A stretch of 64,000 bases of DNA from Panonychus citri (lineage: Eukaryota; Arthropoda; Arachnida; Trombidiformes; Tetranychidae). This document shows, piece by piece, positions 22,201 through 35,000 of the stretch. The stretch's first letter is position 1. The number at the start of each line of letters is the position of its first letter. Below the pieces are notes generated by a model, which worked only from the letters and a program-made list of their open reading frames with translations, searched no databases and was not told the DNA's origin. The position numbers and the translations under genes were made by a program. The stretch spans positions 186,001-250,000 of the forward strand of contig NW_026515507.1 of NCBI RefSeq assembly GCF_014898815.1, read 5' to 3'.

Positions 22201-23308
22201 TGTGGGGTAGAATTTTGAATTTTGATGAATTGTCTTAATAAAGACGATGGTGAGTTTTTACTCGGATAAGCCTAAAGACTTGGAAAGGAATTTAACCTCG
22301 AATTTGAAGATTTTCGGTCCCACAATAACCGAAGAACAAGATCGTTTAGGATCACTAATTGAATGTGTTAATCACTGAATCAAGTACTCACTTAAATCTA
22401 TTGATTTTAAGAATTAAAACAATTAATTTCACAATGAATTTTAATTAAGAATTTTTAGATGAGCATTTGTTGAAAGTTAACTAAACACTAAAGAGGGAGA
22501 TGGAAAATTGTTCTAGAGAACAAAATTAACGTTGGGGGAAATACAATTAAATTGGGGAAAAGAAATTAGGGAAAATTAAATGGGGGAAACAAAATTAATC
22601 TAAATCATTAAAATGATAAAGTTAATAATGAGTAAGGGTTAAGTTGAACAAAAGAAAACCAAATGTGAATATGGTTAAAGATAAAGATGAAGATAAGAAA
22701 TTGGTTAACCTGTTACTAAGCTTGTAGGCTTGAAGGTTAATACCTAAAATAAAAGAAAGTAAAAGAAAGAGATAGAGAGAAAGAGAAATTCGGGTCTCTT
22801 ACTTTTGGTTCATTTGTAAGTGAACTTAAAAAATGAAGAGATTTGGGTTAACAATTTAAATGAAAATTAACTAATTGTAACAATTAAAAATGAAAATTAA
22901 ATTGAATTCATATATCTCTAGATATAGAATTAGAGTAACATAATTGGTTAAATGAGGGATATTATTAATTAGTTAACAATTAAACAACTATGATTAAGGA
23001 TATTAATCATCTTAATTGGTTAATTGCAACAATGGAAATTACAATTAACTTTACAACCAATATACAACTATAGTTGTAGGAGGTCTAACATAGAGTTTAA
23101 ATTGTTGTAATGATTAATGAAAATTTAGAAAATTAAACAATTAGAAAAATAAAAGAAAAGAAAAGCACAAAGGCTTGGACGCGCAATTAACTAATTGTCA
23201 CGATGGAAATTTACAAATTTAAGGAAATTCGAAGACTAATTAAAACAACAAATTGTTAATTGTCATCGATTCGAAACACTGATGATGTTCAGAATTTCTA
23301 TCCTTTCA
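22201..23308 (-). repeat. 5' LTR of the retrotransposon
   Basis: 1108-bp direct repeat of 11735-12825 with the same TG...CA ends. It should hold the promoter and polyadenylation signals. The palindrome ATATCTCTAGATAT is retained near 22912-22925. It is 17 bases longer than the other copy, mainly through one- and two-base insertions. Confidence 0.95.
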
Positions 23309-23312
23309 TTAT
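23309..23312. repeat. Target-site duplication, right copy (TTAT)
   Basis: Matches 11731-11734 and directly follows the terminal CA of the right LTR. Confidence 0.85.
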
Positions 23313-23960
23313 CAACAAATTGTGTCTTCCATTTGCCACTTTTCAGTCTCAATGCTGAAGACAAAAAGTTTTAACAATTTGTATATTCAGTTATTCATAG
23401 GAATACAAAGTAAACAAGAATCAGTGTTTTATTTCAGGAAAACAATTGATTCTAATCTTTTCTATTATTAATGAGATGATGATGAATTTCATTGTTCCAT
23501 TCAAATGACACAAGTGACAGTTTTATTTTGATACCAATTCCATTTACTATTAGGCTTTTGTATTAAATAGCATTGAAATGGTCAAGCTTTAGTCTTAATT
23601 TCTAGTCAATTATTACCAATGATCATTGTTGTTATACCAAATGATCAAGTTTAATTAGTATCAATTAAATGTCACCTACAATGTCAGCACATTTAGTTTA
23701 TCCTTTTTTTATTATCGCATTTATTTTCTATCCAATTAATCTGTAAGATAATCTAATGAAATCTAATCTCTAATTCCTGATGCATCAGAGATCAGATAGT
23801 AAAGATCATCTTTCTACCAACAAGTTCATGAAAATGATAACACTCTTAGTTTACATGATTCTAATTCGATTGATTTTTCTCTTTTAACGATCAAGATGAA
23901 AAGTAAATAAACTTGAATTCGACCTTTAACTCTTGTTTTCTGGTTAATCTCTAAATTCAG
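23313..23960. other. Presumed Side intron or 5' flank
   Basis: AT-rich DNA between the retrotransposon and the first recognised Side exon. Its last bases form a splice acceptor (ctctaaattcag). No coding sequence is seen. Confidence 0.6.
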
Positions 23961-24299
23961 GTTATAGTGAATTCACTGCCGCTGCTGGAACCACAATAAG
24001 CCTTCCCTGTAACACTTCAATCTGGGGTGAAGAATTGATATCATTAGTGCTTTGGTATAAAGAGACCAGTGGTTCGGGTTTACCGATCTACTCGGTTGAT
24101 GCTCGAAATAGTCCTTTAAGTGAATCTAAACATTCAGTTCCCAATTCATATAAGAAGAGACTTTTTTTCGATGTTAAATTAAAACCTCCAGTTTTAAGGA
24201 TAAGTCCAGTTCTTGAAGATGATGCTGGTGATTATCGGTGTCGAGTTGATTACAGAAAATCAAGGACGAAAAATTTTGTCACCAAATTAGATGTGATAG
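23961..24299 (+). CDS. side: Side exon: Ig domain 1 (V-type)
   Basis: Acceptor attcag ends at 23960, donor GTAAGT begins at 24300, phase 1 to 1. The exon encodes the N-terminal V-type Ig domain: first Cys in SLPCNTS, core Trp in LVLWYK, then PIYSVDAR, and second Cys in DAGDYRCRVDY. The WYK...PIYSVDAR combination is diagnostic of Side proteins and is absent from most other Ig receptors. This is the membrane-distal domain expected to contact Beat. Confidence 0.93.
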
Positions 24300-24743
24300 G
24301 TAAGTTCAAATCAACATTATGATTTAGAAAAATTATTATTATTATTTATTAACTGAAACCATTATGACCTTATCAAATTTCAACATCTTCTTCTTGAGAT
24401 ATTATTACCATGTGATGAATTTATCCATGAGATGATTAAGATACGAAATCTCAAAGGAGCATTAAAAATGATGTTGATGTTATTTTTTTTATTCATCTTA
24501 TTTCCATGGATACAATGATATTGATATAATAAAAAACAACCAGCATCTAATTATTAATTATTATTATCATAAAGATGTGAAGGTTTCGTGATAAAAACAA
24601 ATTTTTATGATTAAATTTTGATATGAAATTATTTTCACCACGAAAAGAGTAAAGTTAATCAACTTTATCATCTTAATTCAACAGAATCTTTATAAACATT
24701 CAAAAAAGTTCATCACGATGAACATTTTTCATACTCTTCATCC

Positions 24744-24798
<55 letters not shown>

Positions 24799-26275
24799 TT
24801 CAATTTCTTTCTTACTTTCTCTCTGATTAATTTCATCTTCCATTGTAAAAAAAATAAAGTGACCATTGGAATGTTTTTGTTTCTAATTTTCAATGTTCAT
24901 CATGAAAAGAAAAAAACAGAAAAACAGAAAATAAAGTTGAGCCATAAAAGATGAGGATAATACTTGGGATGATATTAGTGTATGGATGTTGATTCAGATG
25001 ATGTTATATACTGTATAGAAGATGAAGATGATGATGATGCAAGTAAATATAATAAAGTAAGAAAGAGGGGAAAAGAAAGTAAGAATAATAAAGATGAAGA
25101 TGATGATGAGAAAAAGGAGGAGGAGGACAATCATTTTCAGGTCAATTTAAGGTCTAATAATATTGGGAAAACAAGATAAGCTTAGATGATGAGGATAAAG
25201 AGACAAAATCCAAGTCAATCTCTTTATCGGTTATTGGAGTCACTTACATTTTTTTTCAACATTACATTTGCTTCACAGTCCAGTAGATACTTTTTTTATA
25301 TTATCATCATCATCATCATCATCTTCTTCTTCTTATGTTGTCTCATTTCAGTGACATTATCATCAACAGTGTCCTCCTCCTATTCCAATTCCTACTCCTC
25401 CCCATCCACCCACCACCAGATCATCATCATCATCATTCCTTTGGTGGCTTATTTTATTCTCACCATTCTATTAATGAAACTGAACACAACTTATTCCCGT
25501 TATCATGTAACAACTCATACTAACCCAACCCTTTTCTAATTATATTCCCTGTTTATCTTTGTTTTATCATTTTTTTTTTCTTCTTCTCAATTATCATCTT
25601 AATAACTTTCTTGATGATCAGATGAAATGAATTCTGTGGTAAATCATCAAGCCTCTAGTTCATTTCAATTATCGAGTTGACATTTAATTTTAATTAATGA
25701 TATTCACTTGATAATCAATCAAAATTTATAGAATATCAATAAATGATCCATCAATTTTAATACTATTCAGTAGATGTTAATATAACCCTATTAGCGTGTT
25801 ACTATGAACCTTTAGATGAAAATTATCACTTCGAAAACAAGTCAAAGAAGGGGAAAAGTTTTATCGAATTTTGTTCGAGATTCGAATTATTAAATGAAAA
25901 GATTTCATCTATTCTTTATTAGATTTTTTTTACAACTTTTACTCTTAAATAATAAATTTCACATGTTTAGTATTTGGTATTTTGCTTGTTAAGCTTTGAT
26001 TATTTTCTAATCGATTGGAATCAGTCCAGTTCCGTTATCTAATCTTTTCTCATGGTATTTGAGGCTCTCACGATTCTGTGTACTCACAAATCATCATGAT
26101 AAATGGTTAGACTTTCTTTCTATATATATTGACTTTATATTATTATAGAGATAAATTCTTATATCTCTTTCATCAACTTTCATCAGTCAAATATTATTAT
26201 GATTCTTTTATCAAGATACCAGAACTTTTCATCATCTTTATGTTATTTATTGTTACATCTTTATCTCACTTATTA

Positions 26276-26309
<34 letters not shown>

Positions 26310-29300
26310 TCCCACCCTGTCCTTCTGTGCCAACGTTTTCCCATCCATTCATGATGGAATACTTGATATAATGTTATTTTTTTCTGTGGTAAGTGAAGGG
26401 AAAAGTGGAATAGGGAGAGAGAGAATGAGATGATAAAAAAAGTTCATTTAGAATGAGACAGATCGAAGCAAATATTTCTTTATCTTGATCATAGTTCTAT
26501 TTACTTACCATGATTTCCCAAAAGCTTAGCAGAGAATTATCATCATGCATTTCCAATGAATCAATGATAAATATTGTTTGATGATTTTTGTAAGGACCAA
26601 AAGGAAATTACAACTAGAAAATTCAGTGTTAGACTTGAAACTACACAACAATTTTTTGAAACATCAACTCCCATGGATAAGGGAATGATATATAAAAAGA
26701 CATGATTACAAATAGTAAATTCTGATTTTTTCCCTGAACGGTATTCATGATATTAGAACAGAACTGGTTAAAAGTAGCAGATACTTAATAATAAATTTTT
26801 GACTTTCCGTCATCTCTCATCTACAGATAGACTTTAGTATCACCATCATGCTTCATTTTGTACCAGCTCATTGTAGTGCATAAACATGTAGCATCATCAT
26901 CATCGTCATGAGAGAAGAAGAAATGAAAAAAAAAGCGAAGAAAAAATTTTGGAAACTTTTCTCCTTCTCTCCTTTGTTACCCTTCACTATTTTATCATCA
27001 TCATTCTTTATGACGATGATGAGGAAGACAAATAAGATGCTTGCGAAGATCAGAGTCACTCGTGATTTATCATCTTTACTTGCAAACTAACATCTTTTAA
27101 CATTTGCATAAAAGAACATAAGCTTTTCCGTTCTCTTCAATTTTACTTAGCAATTTTTTTCCGCATCCCCAACAGTTTCCTCATCATGATGACATCTTCA
27201 TCAACCATGAACAAATTGCTATTATAATAATAAATTTCTAGAATAAAACTGAACCTGGAGAGCCGATTCTATCTCAAAAATGAATACAAGTCAAGATCAA
27301 ATTGAATCGATAAGCAGAAAGAGATAGAGAGACAGAGCAAAAGAATGGGGAAAAGTTCAAGAGGACCAAATAGACCATGGAAAATAGAGCGTTAATTCAA
27401 TCAGATCTGAAATTAATCGTGAAAAGATAGTTAACCTTTTGCATACCCACTTTGCGAGAAAAACTTATCAGCATTCGCTATAAGAAATGTCAAGATAATG
27501 ATGATCTTCAAACATGAATTGATTGATCTCAGGACAAGTATTAGATAAATTGTTCACAATTAATTCCTTAAGTTTAATCTGTACACAGTAAACGTTGAAT
27601 TAGTTAATTCTGTATATAATTAACATCATTATTATAATAATATATTAATTTATTCTCAAATAATAAGTAAATATATACCAAGACACATACACACACACAC
27701 AAGTTGATTATCTTTTATATATATATTATTATTCTGGTTCATATTCAATTGATATTATTATCATGATTATCATTTTCATCATCATGTGACTGTTACCATG
27801 ATAAGTTCAATGTATAAGGTTGAATAATATGATAATATAAGAATCCCTGTTTACCATAAATCAACAAACAACTTCCAACATTTTTCTTAGTAGATTATGA
27901 GGTGAAAAATGATTTACTCCCAAAGTAAAGTTACAATATTATATATAAAGATTATTATTAATATAAAACAGTTGATGTTTCATCTTTCATCATAATCATC
28001 AACAACAACATTAGCATCTTCATCCTTTCATTTTTTTTTATTAATCACTTGACTTCATCATTTAACCTTATATATGTATATATCTTAACATGGAATCGCT
28101 ATGAAAACATCATTATGATAATATCTCATTTCAAAGATTGAATTGATTATCAGCAATCAGGTTAAATATGAGATCAGTATATTTTTTTATTTCTGTTCAT
28201 GATAAAAGTTAAAGATATTAACAATTTGAACAATTATTTCCCTCTGTTACTTACAATTTAATATTTTAGCTCCACCAAAGGAGATGATCATAACTGACCA
28301 AGCGGGCCAACGTTTAATTGGTACAATTGGTCCATATGATGAAGGAAGTGACCTTAAGTTAACATGCGAAGCCGAAGGAGGTAATTTAATTGATTCAGAT
28401 GATGATTTTACGCTAATTAATTTGCAGAAAAAAAACCTTCAACAACCTCGACCTCTAACTATGTTCTGTGATGTATGACCTCAACTACTCTGGTCTCAGC
28501 AACAAAAGAGACTCTATGTTATGTTGACTTTAAATACGTTGAACATGTTTATGGCCAAAGTGGTTCAAGGGTTTCGAAAAATGAATCTGTTTAATTGACG
28601 TAAACTCCCTGAGGTGTTTAATTTTCTTGATATTAATTATTATTCACTTTAACAGGTAATCCATTGCCCAATATTACCTGGTGGAATGGTGAAAGTTTAC
28701 TCGATGATACCTTCGGCCTTGCTCCTCATAATAATATGAAAAATGAAATAATTATAACCAATTTAAGTCGAAACCATTTTTTACTCGAATTAACTTGTAA
28801 AGCCTCAAATACTAACTTAACCGTCCCAATTGAAAGCTCAATTATTTTAGATATAAATCGTAAGTATTAGAATAGTGTTTTAGAAAATGAGTTGATTTTT
28901 GTTGTTGTTTCTGATTTAATTAAACGGTTTATTTTCTTTCATCTGTAAATAGTTAAACCATTAGATGTTAAAATTTCTTCCACTGTGAATACTTTGTCCG
29001 TTGGTAAACGGACTGAGTTACAATGTCTTTCAAGTGGATCTCGTCCACCGGCTAAAATAGCTTGGTGGAAAGGTAATGAAAAGATGACCAATGTCCGTGA
29101 TACCATTTCCTCTGATGGTAATGTTACACTGTCCACGGTTTCATTTATACCCATTGTTGAAGATAACGGTAAATATTTATTCTGTCGAGCCGATAATCCA
29201 TCAATTGGTTTTAGCGGACTGGAAGATGGTCGAACCTTAAATGTCCAATGTAAGTTCACAAACCATTATGATCTGTCTAATTTAATAATATGAAAAGTTC

Positions 29301-30363
29301 GCAACATCCATAAAATGTTAATCATTATTATTTTCAATAGTTATCCCACAATTGTCCATATCATTGGGAGCCAAGATACAATATAATTCTGTCCGTGAAG
29401 GTAATGATGTTTACCTTGAGTGTAAGGTTATAGCCAATCCATGGATTACAGGGGTTACCTGGTACTTTGAAGAAGAGCCTTTGATTAGTAAACCCAATGA
29501 AGGAATCATAGTGACCAATCAATCATTGGTATTGCAAAAGGTTAGACGCAGTCAAGCTGGACGCTATTTTTGCACGGCGTCAAATAGTGCTGGACAAGGT
29601 CATTCTGAGGATTTCTATCTCAAGATTAACTGTAAGGATAAAATTACTTCTCATGTTTGCACCTGAAAGCCCCTCTAATTTGTTATGTTTTTTATTTATA
29701 ATAACACCAAATAGTTGCACCGGTTTGTAAGCCGGGGCAGAAAATAATCTATGGTGTGGCTCGGAATGAGATTGTCCAGATTACTTGTGAAGTTGAAGCT
29801 GAGCCAAGTAATGTTAACTTTAAATGGTCACTTAATGCATCCAATGAAAATGTTGACATTCGTTCATTTATCACAAATGGATCGGTCAGCATTGCTACCT
29901 ACCGTCCAAGAAACCGTTTTGCCTACGGGGCTTTAGCTTGTTGGGCAGTTAATGACATCGGAGTCCAACGAGATCCTTGTATATTTAATATCATTCCCAC
30001 AGGTAAGCAGTTGTTTTTAATAGTACTCAATTCTTGCACTTGTCTTATGATGATTCTTCATTTCAATATAAATTTTAGTACCAAATAATAGACGATTTTT
30101 ATTATTCTTTTCTCAAACTTTGACAGAGTATCCAGGGAGTGAAAGAATATAATTAACATTCAGGTTACATTTGAAAAAAAGGAAAAGATTTCAACATGTC
30201 AATTGTGATTCTGTCTATTTGTAGTATTTACAGTCTCTCCCTGGAGAAAACAATTGAATCTTTGTGATAGTTTATCATTTTTCTCTTGTTCATCATTTCA
30301 TCTCTTAGAAAATGATGAAAAAAAATCTTTCATTCCCTTAAGCCAGAGCTTCTGATGTGTCAA

Positions 30364-30396
<33 letters not shown>

Positions 30397-31960
30397 ATTA
30401 TTTACACTCTATCAGAATCAACTTTTGATTATCATCACCATGATGATGATGGTGTTTTTTAATGGCTTTCAATAGATTGATGAATGACCAAATGGCTTTG
30501 AATGATGATGGTGAAAGTTTTTTTTTTACTTACTTTTCAAATTGATTGTTATTCAATCACAAAATTTTTTTCTTCCTTCTCATAATCAAATATCCGTTTC
30601 AATCATAATGAAATATACTCAGAAATCACCATCATCATCATGCATCATGGTGGACATTATCTGGAGAATAAAATCTTTGATTCTGTTACTAGACTCAAGT
30701 TTTTATACTTATGTTGAAAGTGAATTTGAAAATGATCATGTTGACCTGATAAAATGAAAAATGATCAACATCATCATCATGAATCAGAATCATAAAATTA
30801 AATTGATAGTCAGTAAAATTTTCTCATGAAAATAATTTCAGTGTCATTTGAGTTGATTGTTTGTTTAATCATCTGGGAGTAAAAACAATTGGAGTTTCTC
30901 TCATTAAAATAAAAGTAAATGTTGTGAAAAATAAAACAACAATCAGAGTTAATTGAATATAAAATTAACAGGAAGGTTATTATCTAGAAGAAAAAAAACA
31001 ACTTAAACATTTGAAAATTGTATCAATATGTAATTAATTTGTTTCTTACTTGGGCTACTTAGGACCACCGGAAGCAGTTCGAAAATGTCAGATAACAAAC
31101 CAATCGACAACCTCTTTAAACGTTGAATGTATTCCCGGTGATAGCGGTGGCCTTAAGCAAGAATTTACCGTTGAGGTCTACAATTCTCTCCGGCAAAGTC
31201 TTCACTCTAATTATACCTCAACGACGAAACCTGCCTTCCATATACCTAATCTACTTTCGGGAACACCGTTTACATTGGTTCTTTATTCATCTAATGCTAA
31301 GGGGCGAAGTCATTCAGTTTCAATTCCAGGAAGTACTCTCGGTGAGCCAGAAAAACATACAGGTATTTATTCAGTTCATTAACTTTTCCTTCTAAATGTA
31401 CAAATAAATTCAACTGATGATGATTTTCTTGGCGATTATGGAACCTTCAAGATGTATCTCGATTTTTTTTATTTATTCTATTTGATGATAAAGCTACAGA
31501 ATTTATCCATAAGTTGGAAACTCTCTTCTTTTTCTTCTGTCTGTAAACAATTCAAATTGATTTCTAGATATGATATTATTTCCTCTTTTCGCTTGAATAC
31601 CATGAATTTAGCTTATTCAATTTTGGGCTTAACCGGAGAAATAACAACAACAGTAACTACAATCATTGAATCGTTATAATGGCTTGAAGGTGAAAATGCT
31701 TGAATCATTCTCATCAAAGTTTTTCCTTGTTTTGGTTTAATCATTATTATCATCATAGAGGAATACAAAGAGGAACAGGAAGAAGATGAAAATATTTATT
31801 ATAATGATGAGGATGAGTATGGATAAAGTGTTGTAGTAAAGATACACAAGAAGGTGGAACTTGATTTTTACAAGAAAAAGCGGTTCACTTGGATGGACAT
31901 GACTTCTAAATGATGATTGTTCTTCTATTAGATGGAAATGGATCATCTCAGTAGAAATAA

Positions 31961-32008
<48 letters not shown>

Positions 32009-35000
32009 AGATGATCATGATCATCATTATACTTTTAACTTTTATGGTTAATCTTTGCCCATTCTGTGTCTGTATTGATAAATAGACGATCAGATACAAG
32101 GGATAAGAGCAACTGACCAACAACCAACATTGATGGTGATGGTGATGAGAAATGAATGAAGGATATTGTTGATTCTTAATATTGTTTTTGAAGCACAAGA
32201 GATTGATCTGATGATCTATTACTTTGAATTTTCATGTTCAAGTATTACAAAAGTAATCGAATTCAATTGATCAATGTTTGATTGTTTCATTTACGGAGGG
32301 ATAATGTGGTCAGCAAGCTTGAAGGAGAGAGAGAGAGAGATGGAAGAAAAATAGCTAAATAGGTGGTTATACTATTACTACACCAGCCATTGTCTTAATC
32401 AATATGATAACCTTGGACTCTGAACATCTTTGTAAAGACAAATCAGTTCCATGATCTGATTAATATTGTAGAACGACAATTCTTCAATACAAGATGAAGG
32501 AAGTTCAATACTTCCGGTTTTTGTTTCTTTTTTGTTTCATGTTACTTTGATTTCTCTTCCGCTTTCCGAATATTATAATGATGATTGCTGTCCACTTACT
32601 GGACTGTTAATACAATTGATTAAGACATTGTTTTCCATTGAGATAGAAGATTTAAATTAATTTCATATATGTTCATGTATATTAATAGTTATCTACTGAA
32701 TCTTCATGTCGATTTACAATTGAATTCATGATATACTCATCGATTGATCAGTTCATCAACTCATCATCATTTGGAAAAACCTTAAAGTCTAAATTGAATG
32801 AGTAATGATTCAAATGTATTACATACAATGGAAATTTAAATAAAACTTTTCTCTTTTTATCATGAAATAACCTCTCTCAATTGAGCATTAACATGATAAT
32901 GAAAGAGTAGGAAGAGATAAATCTGAACAACAAAAGCAATAAACTTAATCTGAATCTGTAATAATAAAAGAGAGAATTACAAAAAAATCATCATTATCAT
33001 CATCATTGGAAACAAAGTATTTAGTCAAATGATCATTAACCTTTTATCTCAATCTTATCTGGTTGATCTGAAAATAATCATGAACTTTCATGAGGAAACA
33101 GGATGAATAAAGTTTCATTAAGTTACAGAGTTACGATTGAAAATTTCAATACATCCGATAAACTTGAACTGTTCAAGTGTAATATAAACTATTTATTGAG
33201 AAAAAGTTTCAACAGTTAAAAATTTCATCATGAAATTTACCATGTATTCATCTAATCATCTTCTGAGTGCCAATTAAACGTATCAATTGATTGTCCAAAC
33301 GATAATTATCAGGACACAATTTAAAAAAAAATGCTTATGATAATTAATGATTAATAATAGAGGTTAATTATTTTCCAAGCAGATATTTAGTCAACTCCAA
33401 ATAGCTATGAACTGTGGGCTTATTATTATTTTAATTGTACCATAATTATAATCAAGATTATCTTAATTGCTTCATGATTAACTATCAATGATTCTTAACA
33501 ATTGTGCCCACTGTTGTGTCCAATTAACTGCTAACCATTGGCAATTCAAATATTAACCATGATAACTGTGAGGGTTAAAACTTAATTAGAAGTTGATTCA
33601 TAGTCTAATTAGAGACTAATTTAAGTTAATTAAACTGGTAATTAAGCTCAGATATATTTGTAGTAACTACTCTACTTGACATTCTCGAATTAAAAATAAA
33701 CATAATTTTGATTCACATGTAAATTAGTTTGAAATTTAAATATCACATTAATAATAAATTATCATGAGTATGAAGTTTTCTGAGAAACCGTTTGATTAAC
33801 TTTTCCTTTCCCATATCTCTCAATTAATAGACAATCTTTATTATAAATATACAGAGAGAAAAATTGATTATAATTGTAATCAATATTTAAATATAAGTAA
33901 ATCCAATTACATAGAATCGTAATAATATAATCTGAATTATCATAAAGAAACAAATTGTTAGCTATCAAGACATTAATGTTTTTCGATAAAATGACAAGTA
34001 TTACAATTGGCATTTCCAAAGTTCTCAAAGAAACTTAGCCGTTATTAAAGTGTTTATGTGCACATGTACTTGACCTGGGCTTTGGCGAAGACATTAATTT
34101 GTTTTGAAAACAAACTCGATAATGGTTAAACAGTATAAGAGATGAAATTTATTTAACTGGGTGAAATTTACTGATTTGCTGGCCATTAGTGATGATTGAT
34201 AATATTTGTACGATCATCTTTTGGTAAGAGTAAGACTGACACAGAATTTAACCATAAGACTGATAAAACTTGCAGAACTTTATTCATATTCATGACTGAT
34301 TGTTGTTCAGACTTTTACTCGGAATGAACTTTGACTTTGGTGGTGATTTAAGACTGAATTTCTAATTTTCTAACTTACCATCCATCAATAAGATTCAAAA
34401 TGATAGTTTAAATACCCATATATTTATATCACCTTTTGACTTTTGATCTGTGAGTACTCAATGATTATCATTCATGATTAGATTAAACCTCTTTCAGTGT
34501 AATTGATATTGAAATGGTTCAGATAAGTTCAGATATTCAGATTGATAACCTGAAAATGGCATAAAATTAATGTAGACAATTTATAATCGTCATGTGTTTG
34601 AGTATTTTAGCTGAACTTTTTTTTTGTTCCAATAAAAGTATTGAAATGGAGGATTACTATTTTTCCAATACCTTTGCAAGTTATTATTTACTATTGAACT
34701 TTTCAAATGTTTCAATGACTTTTCTTTTTGTCACATTTTGCTACCTAAGAAAAAGAAAACTCAAAAGATAAACTGTCATCGAGATGGAGGAAAATTTGAA
34801 AACTTCATGAATTTATAAGATTTAAGGAGAAAAACAAAAGCAAGAATATAAAAAAATGTTCTTAATATTCAGTGAAAGTTTATTTATCGATGTTCGTACA
34901 CTTTATCATCATTTTTTTGTAGATCAACTCCCAAACCATCTTATTCTTATCCTTTATCTTATCATCACAAACTTCCACTAAACTCACAATATTAAACAAT

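Larger units (their letters stand above)
11735..23308 (-). mobile_element. Full-length Ty3/Gypsy LTR retrotransposon
   Basis: The 11.6-kb element is bounded by two direct LTRs that begin TG and end CA (11735-12825 and 22201-23308). It is flanked by a 4-bp duplication, TTAT, at 11731-11734 and 23309-23312. On the minus strand the order is 5' LTR, primer site, gag, zinc knuckle and protease, reverse transcriptase, RNase H, integrase, extra ORFs, 3' LTR. Integrase downstream of RT and RNase H is the Ty3/Gypsy order. The gag-pol part covers about 5 kb, as usual. The further 4 kb between integrase and the 3' LTR is not standard. Several frames are interrupted, so this copy is either defective or carries sequence errors. 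It lies antisense to the Side gene whose first recognised exon starts 650 bp to its right. Confidence 0.95.

Noticed and set aside
25186..25539. Ile/Ser-rich plus-strand frames in the Side intron
   Set aside because: Produced by CAT and TC repeats inside a well-bounded intron.
31737..32198. 153-codon minus-strand frame
   Set aside because: Its core is the translated (GA)n microsatellite, with no sign of a real protein.
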